Assembly: GCA_000277445.1 (NCBI GenBank)
Contig: AJWJ01000155.1
Location: 1-43,655, forward strand
Reading direction: 5' to 3'
DNA from: Polysphondylium violaceum
Lineage: Eukaryota > Evosea > Eumycetozoa > Dictyosteliales > Dictyosteliaceae
DNA length: 43,655 nt
The notes under the pieces: model-generated
What the model saw: the letters and a program-made list of their open reading frames with translations, nothing else
The model's database searches: none
Told to the model about the DNA's origin: nothing
Made by a program: the position numbers and the translations under genes
In this document: in pieces, positions 10,110 to 19,909 of the stretch
Layout: each line of letters begins with the position of its first letter
Position numbering within the stretch: the stretch's first letter is position 1

Positions 10110-12096
10110 AATGAGGAACTGGTTTTTATTCTTTTTACATTTGGAAACGATTTTTCAAAGTGATCTATAAACTTATAAAGTTGTTGGAGTCTTTCATTAA
10201 TTTGGAAATTATCATATTTAAAAAAGGTATGATTTTATTTGAAGAACAAACACAAATTTCACCAATCTGTTTTAGTAGATATAGTTGTACGATAGATATG
10301 TGAAGGGAATGGTTTTTTAATCTTCTTTGAAACAAAATTCCCTTTATAAACGAAATTGGACATATGAAGAGTGAGTAAAGACTGAGGAATTTGAATATCT
10401 TGAGCATGTATAAGGGGAAGGTTAACAATATGTAATATATTTGGTAGATCGGTAACATTATATTGATATTGATAAAGACTACCAAAATCAAGATACTCTA
10501 AGCCTTTTGGGAGATCAGAAAAATTTAAACTTCTATTCACTCCTGCAAAAGTTAATCTTTTTAAACCCTCTGGAAAAGTAGCGAGTTCAAGGGTATTATT
10601 GTCATTGGTAAACAGAGTCAAATCCACGACATTTGGTGGTATTATATTTCTTGGTAGACCATATGTAGTACCACATATATTGAGTTGAAGCCGAGTCACT
10701 GAATTTGGAATCGTGTCTGGATCAATCTTCATTGGCAGCAGGTAGAGTTTTTTAAGATTTTCTAGTTTCTTTAGAAATGGGCTTTTAAATTGGATATTGT
10801 TGTAATCTTTAAACATTGTTGTTGACAATAAAATCAAAGATGTCAAGGATGTTGGAAAATAGGTTTTTTTAAAATTGTGTTTGGTTCTATATAGTATTTT
10901 ACAGACAACAGATTGGGCATTGTTATTTTCTTTGGTAAAATTTTATATGGAACTTTTAATTTCTCTAGAGAAGCAGGGAAACTACACCCTTTTAATAGAT
11001 CGAGATTATCAGATTCAATCTCCAAATCTTTTAAATTATCTGGCAACACAAGACTATTTTTAAAGTGGATTTTAAAAGAAAAGTTTAAACGCAGTTTTTT
11101 CAAGGAATTTGGTAAATACAATGATTTAATTTCCTTTTGATCCATATGAAAAGAAAGATCCAATTCTCTCAGACTAGATGGTAAACCATTTGCTTTTATA
11201 TTGCCACGAAATTGATGAATTGATAGTTGTAAAAGACTCTCTGGAAACATACCCTGTTTAATATCTATGGGATAACAATTTGTAATACTTAGAGAGAGAC
11301 TTGTTAATTGTGTATTGAAAAGCCAATTGGTGAAATCATAACTTGTAGAGAAAACACTATATTCCATTGTTGAAAGAGTTTTTGGTAGAGGTCTACTAAT
11401 ACAAACATCTCCCTTTAAAAGTAGATTTTTTACATTTTGTGGAATATGATCCATCACTACAGAACACATTGTTGAAAGAGTTTGAATGGAATCAGGGAAT
11501 TTGAAATTTGGTTCACAATTCTTCAAGTTATTCATACCAAGATATTTTAGTGCGCAAGGTAAAACACCATTAACAAGAGTATGATCATATGATTTAATGG
11601 TAAATTTTGTTAAAGATTTTGGTAAAAGTCCAGGTGGAAAAGGTTCTTTTGCTTTGAATAGATTAAGCTCTACCAATGTATTGTGCAAAGTTGTAGGTGT
11701 TAAAATAAAATCAAAATTATAACATTTTTCTATATTCAATCTTTTCACACTTGAAGGGATTAAGGAACAATCCAAAGATGTTCTTAGATAATCGCCAAAA
11801 TGTACATGCTCTACACCTTGATGTATAAAATTTGGAGTTAATTCATTATACATATCTATATACATCTCTTTGATAAAGGATCTATCTTTTTCTAGAAATT
11901 CATTGATAAATTGAGATACGTATTCATGATCTTCTCTAAGGATTTGTAATTTTACATTTTGTCTTTTTGATAGCATTAAATCATAGTTATTCACTAAAAA
12001 TGAAAGTGTTATATTAACATTCTTTTCAAATCGATAAAAATGTATAATAGTCTCTCTAATTGGTTTATTTCTCCATAAATTAAAAAAATATATATT
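10110..12096 (-). pseudogene. Decayed FNIP/IP22-type leucine-rich repeat gene
   Basis: Minus-strand coding-like DNA broken into several frames. The largest intact piece (11994-10843) reads as tandem repeats of about 22 residues of the dictyostelid FNIP type (for example IPSSVKRLNIEKC, LPSSLRELDLSF). The repeats continue in another frame from about 10865 to 10259 (FPTSLTSLILL); the switch falls in an A7 run near 10870. Beyond the next stop, two more frame changes are needed to follow a typical FNIP C-terminus (INERLQQLYKFI near 10180). At the other end, LWRNKPIRETIIHF, the usual N-terminal signature of this family, lies upstream of the first ATG (11976) in an open frame that has no ATG. At least three frameshifts plus a missing start point to a pseudogene, although sequencing error at homopolymers could explain some. 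Confidence 0.75.
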
Positions 12097-12477
12097 CTAA
12101 TAGTTTTTGGTTTTATTATGAGTATTTATAGTCTATAAACATGTACAAAGTATAATATAAATACATTTTTCATTTTCTCTTGACTAAGTCGCAGAAAAGC
12201 CCCTTCAAATCACAAACTTTTTTTTAAAAAAATTTCAATCCCATTTTTTTCAATTTTATTTTAACGCGTCATAATTTTTTTTTTATGATTTTTTGGTTCC
12301 CATTAAAAAAAAAAAGGATAAAAATAAATTCGTTTCCTCTTTTAGCTTTGAGGGAATGAAATAATTATTTGATATCAAGGTAAAAAAAACTATAAATTCT
12401 TTGGTAAAGAAAATTATTTTTCATTCATTTCAATTTTATTTCAAAAACATCAACTTACTCTTTAATATTTATATAAA
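12097..12477. other. Promoter region of the NmrA-like gene
   Basis: AT-rich gap with oligo(A)/(T) runs between the FNIP relic and the NmrA-like gene. No ORF is supported. It is likely the upstream control region of the gene at 12478. Confidence 0.45.
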
Positions 12478-13383
12478 ATGTCAACTAAATCTGTTATTAG
12501 CGTCTTTGGCTCTACTGGTGCTCAAGGTGGATCAGTATTAAATTCTTTACTCTTACAAGGTAAATTCCAACTCCGTGCTCTTACTCGTGATGTAGACTCT
12601 GAAAAAGCCCAAGCCCTCAAACAAAAAGGTGTCGAATTGGTAAAAATTGATTTAAGTGATAGTGCTGAAGAAATTCAAAAAGCTCTTCAAGGTAGTCATG
12701 GTGTCTTTTTAGTGACCCCCATCTCACCAAATGAAAGCGAACACGGTAAAAAGGTTGCCCAAGCTGCCAAAGATGCCAATGTTAAACATTTTGTTTTTAG
12801 CAGTCTTAGCCACGTTAAAAAGATTACCAATGGTCGACTCGAGGTACCCCATTTTGATTCCAAGGCTGAAGTTGAAGAATTTGCTCGTAAGCTTAGCTTG
12901 GAAAACCCAGGATTTGTTTCCTCATTTGTATATATTCCTTTTTATGCTCAAAATTTAAATACATGGTTTGTACCAAGAAAAGATCAAAATGGTGACTATA
13001 GTATCACACTTCCACTCGACCCAGCTGGCAAGCCATTAGAAGTTGGTGATGTAAAAAATGTTGGCCCCATTGTTGCCGAAATTTTTACAGATGCTAAAAA
13101 GTATTCTGGTGTTGCCATTCCATTTGCAGGCTCGGTCGTGACTCCATCACAACTTGTAGAATCAGTTTCAAAGAATGTTGGTCAACCAGTAAAATACAAC
13201 TATGTTCCACCAAGTGTCTATGGTACCTTCCCATTCCCATTTGCCAAAGAAATGGCAAACATGTTCCAATTTTACTCTGAGTCTGGTGCTTTCCCAAAAC
13301 TCGATCTCAGCATTGCTCCAAAGATTACAAAATTAACAACCTTGGATGAATATCTTGCTAAAAATCCAATCAAATTGGAATAA
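12478..13383 (+). CDS. NmrA-like NAD(P)-binding protein
   Basis: Single exon, 301 residues. It begins with a Rossmann beta strand and dinucleotide loop, VISVFGSTGAQGGSV (GxxGxxG at 11-17), then RALTRD, VELVKIDLSD and HFVFSSL, the layout of the NmrA-like atypical short-chain dehydrogenase family. The family includes NADP-sensing regulators (fungal NmrA, human HSCARG) and reductases. The YxxxK catalytic pair of classical SDRs is not evident, which fits a sensor or regulator. Dictyostelids have several such genes, including padA. Codons are richer in C/G than the surroundings, suggesting good expression. It is followed by repeated AATAAA. Confidence 0.88.
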   Translation: MSTKSVISVFGSTGAQGGSVLNSLLLQGKFQLRALTRDVDSEKAQALKQKGVELVKIDLSDSAEEIQKALQGSHGVFLVTPISPNESEHGKKVAQAAKDANVKHFVFSSLSHVKKITNGRLEVPHFDSKAEVEEFARKLSLENPGFVSSFVYIPFYAQNLNTWFVPRKDQNGDYSITLPLDPAGKPLEVGDVKNVGPIVAEIFTDAKKYSGVAIPFAGSVVTPSQLVESVSKNVGQPVKYNYVPPSVYGTFPFPFAKEMANMFQFYSESGAFPKLDLSIAPKITKLTTLDEYLAKNPIKLE

Positions 13384-13398
13384 ACTTTTATTATTGGA

Positions 13399-13420
13399 AA
13401 TAAATAAATAAATAAATAAA
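13399..13420 (+). terminator. Overlapping AATAAA polyadenylation signals
   Basis: AAATAAATAAATAAATAAAT just after the NmrA-like stop gives four overlapping AATAAA hexamers in the short convergent gap to the BAR-RhoGAP gene. Confidence 0.5.
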
Positions 13421-13450
13421 TTTTACTGATACCAGTGATAAATCAATTAT

Positions 13451-15824
13451 TTACCAGTCATAAAAACTATCAGATGAAGTGTAATCGTAATTATCGGTGA
13501 CGGGAGAATAAGACACAGAGTCATCCAATAGAGAATGAGATATTTTTACGCCATCTTTGACTACGCTTTTACCTTGCTCAACTTTGAGTGGTTGAGGTCT
13601 CTTTTTAAATGTAGGTGGTGGGGATGGTGCTGGTGAGGCCGTTGATGATGAATTTGAACTAGATGGTAATGGTGCCAATGGGGGTGGTAAATCATTGTTG
13701 TTGATATTGTTTTTTGTTGTTGGAATCATGACACTGTATCTTGAAGGTTTAGGTGGTGGGGTTGGTGTGGCAGTAGATGGTGAGTTTGATTGATGTTGTT
13801 GATTAAAATTTGAAAGATAAACTGATACTCTATTATTGATTGGTTTATTATTACTATTACTATTATTGATTACAGGGGTTGAGGGTGGGCTGGAAACTGG
13901 TGAAAGTGGTGGAGGTGATGGTGTTGTTGGATTAGTTATAGTTGATGATGACGATGATAAAGATGATGGTGGTGGTGTTGATGATGCAGGTGGTGACATT
14001 AAAGTTGAAGTAGAAACTGATAATCTATTTGATTTTGGTGGTAATGGAGGTGGAGACATTGCTATTGAAGATGAAGATTGTGATTTTAATACGCCTTTAT
14101 CATTATTCAAGGGAGATTGTTTAAACATTACAGATGCAGGTCTAGTTGGAAGTCTTGGAGGCAAAACAGCAGTATCATTACTTTTTTTTAATTCACTTGA
14201 TTTTCTTTCCACTGCTGGAATACCTTCAAGTGGTTTAAATATTAAAATATATTGAGAGATCATAAATTCTACGGCGGCATTTGAGTTTGAAATAGCTTGA
14301 ATATCCAATTGCTTTGGGTACAATATATTTGGAGCCAACACAACTGCCAAGTTGGATGTATTCATTTTGTTGATTTTAGATTCAACAGAGATACTGTAGA
14401 GTAAGGCAAACAATTTCTTTACCAATATTAAATTACAATAGGGCAATTGTTTGAGAATTTCAGACAATGATTTGGCCATTGATTCCTTGTCTTTTTGATC
14501 ATCCAATACACAATCTGTGATTTTTTTATAGAGTTCAAAAGTAAACAAAGGTACAGGCATCTCTCTTAGATAAGCTTTGAGGAAAGACGAAACTAAATGA
14601 GCATCATCATACTGATAGTTTATGTCAAATGATTGAATGGATCCAGTGTTGGCAAGTTGTTTAACTTCAAGTAATGTTTTTTGATTTGGTGAGATTCTAA
14701 ACAATCCTTCAGTTTTAATATTCTTTTCAAGGTATTCAATTGCTTTATCAACAATCATAGGTGTATCTCTATTTTCTCTATCAACCACCACTTGTAATGG
14801 TACACCAAATACTTTTAATGCAACCATTGATGATCTTGATCCTCTTGCATTATCATTGTTATTATTATTATTATTGTTGTTATTACTATTGATTGAATAT
14901 TTAGAGGTTGGAATAGGTGGAGGAGATGAGATTTGAATATTATTACTACTATTATTACTATTGTTTGATTGTTCAAATACAACAAAGTTTGCTCTTTTTG
15001 ATTTTCTTTCATTCATAGATTGTTTATATTTTGCCATAGACTTTTTGTGTTGGTCAATCTCGGGTAATATTTGATTGATAATCTCTGTACCTTTGTCAAA
15101 GTATTCTTTATATTGTTTAATTATATCGTATACACTATCAAACATTTCTTCATTGTATTTTTCAACAATATCCTCCATACGATAGAGGGACTCTGTTGAT
15201 ACATCTGAGAATTGTTGAGTTGCATAATCCAACTCTTGTTCAGCGTCTGATAGTTTATCTTGATTTACATTTGGTTTCTTTCTTAGTGTTTTAAAAGTCT
15301 CTGACGCAGCATCAAATGTGATTCTAGATTTATCGTATCTATTTTTTGCGAGAAATGCATCTTTGATATCGTTTTTCATAAACTCATTCATTTGATTGTG
15401 TAATCTATTTGCCACTGCTATATCCAATTTTGATCGACAAACTTCCATTTGAACGTGTAAATCTCCAAACACCTTTATTAAATTTCCCAAACTATCACAT
15501 GCTCCTCCCTCACTGTTGCCATACCAACTGCCATACTCAATCAAAGTTTCTCCCAATTGAGCATTTTCTTCAATTAAAACTATTTTGGTATGACGTCATT
15601 AATATTTTTGAATGAATCTAAATATGTCGTTTATCCAAATTACCTTGATTTGATTTTGATTGTTTTGAAAGACCATTGAGAATGTCTTTGGAGAAATATT
15701 TTATTCCTTGAATAGAGTTTACTTTGGCAATATATTCAGGTATCTCGGTGGGACTTACATCCTTATTGATCATTGCACTCAATGATACCTTGGCTTCGCC
15801 ATAGGCCCTATTTATCTTTTTCAT
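13451..15824 (-). CDS. BAR domain - RhoGAP protein with proline-rich tail
   Basis: Two exons: 15824-15644 and 15579-13451; intron GTAATT...ATAG; 769 residues. Exon 1 (MKKINRAYGEAK) carries the start of the BAR domain. The main exon lacks its own ATG at the domain start, which is why the exons were joined (SKSNQ-V-LIEENAQLGETL). The BAR region (about 1-255) would form a membrane-curving coiled dimer. RhoGAP (about 318-508) shows GVPL, the arginine finger in GLFRIS (R355) and NTSNLAVVLAPN, so it should speed GTP hydrolysis on Rho/Rac proteins. The C-terminal 250 residues are Pro/Ser rich with many PPLPP and PPPKP motifs, likely SH3 ligands. The architecture is like animal Nadrin/RICH or SH3BP1. 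A role in membrane-coupled Rac control is inferred. Confidence 0.9.
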
Positions 15825-16057
15825 CTTTGATACAATATATATAGATATATAAATAGATATATGGTTATATACAAAGTTTGAAAAAATAAAATATAAAAAA
15901 AAATTAAAAAACAAAAACGGATTGTTTTTTCAAAAAAAATATCTCTTTTGTGCCAAAAAACTTTTCAAAAAAAGATCAAAACCCGATTGTTGGGCGTGTG
16001 TGATTCATAATGGGTGTCTATACAACACAAGGACATAGATGGATAAATGGATATTTA

Positions 16058-17647
16058 TTATTTTTGATTAAATAAATCATATTTATCACCATAGTTCTTT
16101 TTGAGCATACTGTTGACTTTGTGCATTTCACCATCAATGGTTTTTGATCTCTTTTTCTTGGGTTCTTTTTTAAATTTATACATTTCATCGATGGTGTGTT
16201 GTGGCTTTTCGCCTCTTTCTCTGTCGAACCCTTGATAGGAGGGGATTACATCACCATAGCTATCTTGTTGCTCGAGTAGTTTTCTTTTCAATGATTCATT
16301 GTTTGTATCTATGATTGGTAAATCATCTGAATCACTGTCACTGTTGTCTTGGTATCTTTTTTCCATTTCAATCTTTTGTTTTTCTTCGTGTTGATTAAAA
16401 TTATCTTCAGTATTTGGATATTCATATTCATCTTGAGAGTTTTCTTCTTGCTCTTCCTCTTCATTATTTGGTCTTTCATAATTCATATCTGTATCAGGAT
16501 AGGCTTCTTCGTCTTCTTGGTCCTCGTTGTTATTTATATACATATGTTGAGGTATTGAAGGACCAATATCTTGGTCTTCGTCTTGATCAGATGCGTTATC
16601 TTGAGGCATTGAGGGACCTTCTATTTCATCGTCTTGGTCATCTTGTGGTGGCATTGAGGGACCCTCTATTTCATCATCTTGGTCATCGTGAGGCGGCATC
16701 GAGGGACCCTCTATTTCACCATCTTCACCATCTTCTTTTTCGTCACCTTCTTTTCCAATTGGATTAAATTCTTTCATCATTTCGTCTTCTTTACTATCTA
16801 CACCAGTATTACTTTTACTAAAATAATCAAATTTCTTATCAGCCTCTTCATTGTCATCTATTGGCATTTGTTTGTTTACTTTTGAAACAACATCACAGAC
16901 ATATTCTTCTGCATCTGAAAATATATCACTTCCACTATCATCGTCATCATTATTTGTTGGTAATAAGATATTTAAACTATTATTATTATTATTATTATTA
17001 CTGGGACTATTATTTTCATTATGACTATCGTCACTATTATTCTTTTCTTTGATTATGTTTACTGTTTTATCGGGATTATAAGATTCTATTACTTTTTTTA
17101 ATATTGATGTGTCAAGTTTACCCGAGATCACATGCTTTATCGGTGGACAATCCTCTTTACTATTTAAAATGGTTGTTGGAATGAGTGAAGGGAAATTTGG
17201 ATCCAATTCATACACATATATCATTCTACCTTTTTGAAACAGTTCTTTGTTTTTTTGGTGTTGTTGTTGTTGTTGATTTGAATTGGTTGCCGACGATAGC
17301 AATACATTGTAAATTGAATTTCCTAAAACAGATTTACAAGTTATAGTTTTCTTTGTTTCTTTATTACCACCACTACTACTACTAGATGTATTACTACTAT
17401 TTAAATGAGAGTCATCTCTTTTTAATAAATTAAAATCCAAACCAGATGACTTTGTACTCTGACCTTCATCATCTTCATTTTGATTTCTTCGTTCTTTGGC
17501 TCTGTCTCTATAGTTTGGATCATCTATTTTGTCTGGTGCATTTTTGTAGTAATTGTAATCTCTTTCAACCCACTTTTTCTTTTTCTTTGAGTTTCTATCG
17601 TTATTATTATTACTACTACTACTACTATCTTGTTTCAACGTTGACAT
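16058..17647 (-). CDS. RED/IK splicing factor
   Basis: Single exon, 529 residues from the ATG at 17647; upstream in-frame codons run into T-rich DNA and are probably UTR. It matches the RED protein N-terminal domain: KKKKWVERDYNYYKN, YRDRAKERR (about residues 47-55), GLDFNLLKRD, a VLGNSIYNVLL block like RLGRNVYRMLF of human RED, then GRMIYVYELD and IPTTILNSKEDCPP. RED/IK is a component of the spliceosomal B complex together with SMU1. The C-terminus (SYGDVIPSYQGFDRERGEKP to the end) is conserved in style. The middle is acidic and low complexity, with tandem copies of EIEGPSMPP. It lacks the RED dipeptide repeat of the mammalian protein. Confidence 0.88.
   Translation of the reverse strand: MSTLKQDSSSSSNNNNDRNSKKKKKWVERDYNYYKNAPDKIDDPNYRDRAKERRNQNEDDEGQSTKSSGLDFNLLKRDDSHLNSSNTSSSSSGGNKETKKTITCKSVLGNSIYNVLLSSATNSNQQQQQHQKNKELFQKGRMIYVYELDPNFPSLIPTTILNSKEDCPPIKHVISGKLDTSILKKVIESYNPDKTVNIIKEKNNSDDSHNENNSPSNNNNNNNSLNILLPTNNDDDDSGSDIFSDAEEYVCDVVSKVNKQMPIDDNEEADKKFDYFSKSNTGVDSKEDEMMKEFNPIGKEGDEKEDGEDGEIEGPSMPPHDDQDDEIEGPSMPPQDDQDDEIEGPSMPQDNASDQDEDQDIGPSIPQHMYINNNEDQEDEEAYPDTDMNYERPNNEEEEQEENSQDEYEYPNTEDNFNQHEEKQKIEMEKRYQDNSDSDSDDLPIIDTNNESLKRKLLEQQDSYGDVIPSYQGFDRERGEKPQHTIDEMYKFKKEPKKKRSKTIDGEMHKVNSMLKKNYGDKYDLFNQK
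16600..16725 (-). repeat. Tandem 45-bp coding repeat in the RED gene
   Basis: About three copies of a 45-bp unit encoding DDQDDEIEGPSMPPQ, with the first and last copies truncated or diverged. A worn fourth version (DIGPSIPQ) lies just beyond. The copies are close at the DNA level, indicating recent in-frame expansion. Confidence 0.8.
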
Positions 17648-17935
17648 TCTAGTTGGCAATTTCAAAAAAAAAAAATAATAAAAAAAAAAAACTTTAATAT
17701 TTTTAAAGTGGGGGGATGTTGCAGCGCTTATAAACATTTTTTAATTTATTATCATTATTGTTATCATTATCATTATTGTTATTATCAGTACATATTACAT
17801 AGAAATAGAATAGAATAGAATATAGAAATATCTAGACATTCAATAGGATTTTGTAAAATAAAAGAAAAAACAACAACATCAAACACAACAACAACTACCC
17901 TTACACATCACAACATATATATATAGAATACGAAC
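17648..17935. promoter_or_regulatory. Shared divergent promoter, RED / ARL5
   Basis: 288-bp gap between divergent start codons. It contains oligo(A) next to the RED start, a GGGGGGATG patch near 17711 and ATT-repeat and GAATA-repeat stretches. It must contain both promoters; no specific factor site is recognised. Confidence 0.45.
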
Positions 17936-18661
17936 ATGGGTTCATCATTATCAGTATTTGCAAAGATTTGGAATAGATTTTTTAATAATGCAGAATATAA
18001 AGTGATTATTGTTGGTCTAAATGCAGCTGGTAAAACTACAACTTTATATAAATTGTAAATATATTATATATATATAAATAATAGTGGTGAGAATATATGT
18101 ATTAATGATATATACATCTATATATAAATAATGATAAAATAGATTACTGGATGAAGTAGTATCTACAACACCAACAGTTGGTAGCAATTTAGAGGAATTT
18201 GTATATAGGAATATAAGGCTATTGATGTGGGATTTAGGAGGGCAGGATTTACTTAGATCTACTTGGAATCAATATTATATAAATACTCAAGCTGTAATAT
18301 TAGTTATCGATAGTACTGATCGCGTAAGAGTTCAACTTATTAAAGAAGAGTTGTTTAAAATGTTGGCTCATGAAAATTTAAAGAAAGCTGTTATTTTAAT
18401 TTATGCAAATAAGCAAGATCTTCAAGATGCAATGTCTCCAACTGAATTGACAAATCTTTTATCACTTCATTCTATTAAAGATCATGATTATCATATTCAA
18501 GTATGTTTTTTATTATTCACTCTATCTATATTGTTTGTATGTCATGTTGGTGTATATATTAATCATTCATTTTATTCATTTAATAGGCATGTTGTGCTTT
18601 AACTGGTCAAGGATTAGAACCTGGTTTAGATTGGTTGGTTTCTCATATTACTAAATCATAA
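17936..18661 (+). CDS. arl5: ARL5-type Arf-like small GTPase
   Basis: Three exons: 17936-18054, 18143-18500 and 18587-18661; 183 residues. It matches the ARL5 family along its whole length: KIWNRFF, HKVIIVGL-like [51 protein letters not shown] and [11 protein letters not shown]-loop GLNAAGKT is at 27-34, WDLGGQ at 69-74 and NKQD at 129-132. Gly2 in MGSSLS fits N-myristoylation. ARL5 acts at the trans-Golgi in retrograde traffic. The P-loop reads N-A where animal ARL5 has D-N (GLDNAGKT); the lysine and GKT are intact. Confidence 0.92.
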
Positions 18662-18819
18662 TCTATATTTATAAATTATAGATATATATATTTAGGGTAA
18701 AATAATCAATAACAATAACACAACAATAATAACAACACAACATTAATAAAATTAAACACAGTAATAGTAAATCTTCATCTTTTTGTTCTTCTTCTTCTTT
18801 TAGTATATAAAAAACCTTT

Positions 18820-19693
18820 TTATTCCGAAAGAGTTGGAGTTGTAAAAAGTGAATCACCCAAGTAATGAATATTATTTACACCAATATCTGAATTAATTGT
18901 ACGACTATAGTGATATTATATGTTAGAATCTCTATATACTAGTATAACAATAGTGATGATAAAATTATAATAATAACAACTTACATATCATTTGTTGACA
19001 TCTTAGTTACACCAATGGCAGCAGCATGTTTTTTGCCTTCAGCCATAACAGCTACAATAGAGTCGGCTGGTAAATCTACATCCATACGAGCACCTGGTGA
19101 AGTTAAACCTTTACACATAATATTAGCACCTTGTAAAACAAATTTAATTGCACCTTTATCTACTTGTACATGTGGTAAAATATCTGGATCTGTTATTGTT
19201 GGAAAATATTATTGGTATTAGATAATGATGATGGATGTATTATATCTATATGCATGCATACATTTATGAAGAATTCTTAAAGTTGGATAATAGGGTCCGT
19301 CTCTTTCGTTGAAAAATATAATCTCACTGTTTACTAAAATTAAATTGATATGATTTTGACTATAGGGTATGGTTATTGTTTAATATGTGTTAATTCATAC
19401 TGATAATAATCATTGCTTTTGTTCTTATCCAATGTATTATGCATTATATCGATATATACCATTTTACTTGAACAATTGCTACTTTTTTGGGGAAAATTTC
19501 TTCTTCGATATCTTTTAATTTTGGATATTGTGTAAGAATTGAATTCTTTATATTTCTTTGTAAAGATGATTTAATTTGATTGCTAGCTGATGCTGAGCCT
19601 TTTAATGATAATCTAGTAGGTGGTAGGAATGAATGATTAGATACAACACAAACTATAACTCTATTGCTATTAACTGCTATACTTTTTAAACAT
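18820..19693 (-). CDS. mcts1: MCTS1/Tma20, PUA-domain translation re-initiation factor
   Basis: Five exons on the minus strand: 19693-19683 (11 nt), 19612-19460, 19359-19262, 19189-18985 and 18904-18820; 183 residues against about 181 in human. The joins restore text close to human MCTS1: [101 protein letters not shown] and [13 protein letters not shown]. The PUA domain (about 92-172) binds RNA. With DENR, MCTS1 ejects deacylated tRNA from 40S subunits and promotes re-initiation. All splice sites are GT-AG. It converges with ARL5 and diverges from the mitochondrial protein gene at 19910. Confidence 0.92.
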
Positions 19694-19909
19694 CTTTTTA
19701 TCTATATATCGATATATCTATATATTTATATGTATGTATGAAAGGATAATCTAATCTCTATGAAAAACCAGAGAGAATAGAGATATGAATAATGATGATG
19801 AAGGAAAAATGAAAAAAATAAAAATGAAAAAAATAAAAACAAAAAAACACACACACAACACATTTAGATACACAGCTTCATTTTTGTAAAAAAAAAAAAC
19901 GAAACGAAA
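19694..19909. promoter_or_regulatory. Shared divergent promoter, MCTS1 / mitochondrial protein
   Basis: 216-bp AT-rich gap between divergent start codons. It has ATCTATATAT stretches and A-rich DNA with a run of CA repeats before the plus-strand start. No specific site recognised. Confidence 0.4.

Noticed and set aside
10165-10491. Separate 108-residue minus-strand gene
   Set aside because: It overlaps the FNIP relic in another frame. Only its middle part reads like the relic's C-terminus, so it is better seen as one frame of a decayed gene.
15535-15556. BAR-RhoGAP starting at 15556
   Set aside because: The codon is TTG and the BAR domain would lose its first helix. A spliced upstream exon with ATG fits better.
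16349-17052. Plus-strand open frames across the RED gene
   Set aside because: Their Phe/Leu/His/Tyr-rich content is the antisense of Asp/Glu/Asn codons in RED, which has conserved domains.
19015-19221. Plus-strand frame over the MCTS1 fourth exon
   Set aside because: Antisense of a conserved PUA-domain exon with matching splice sites.
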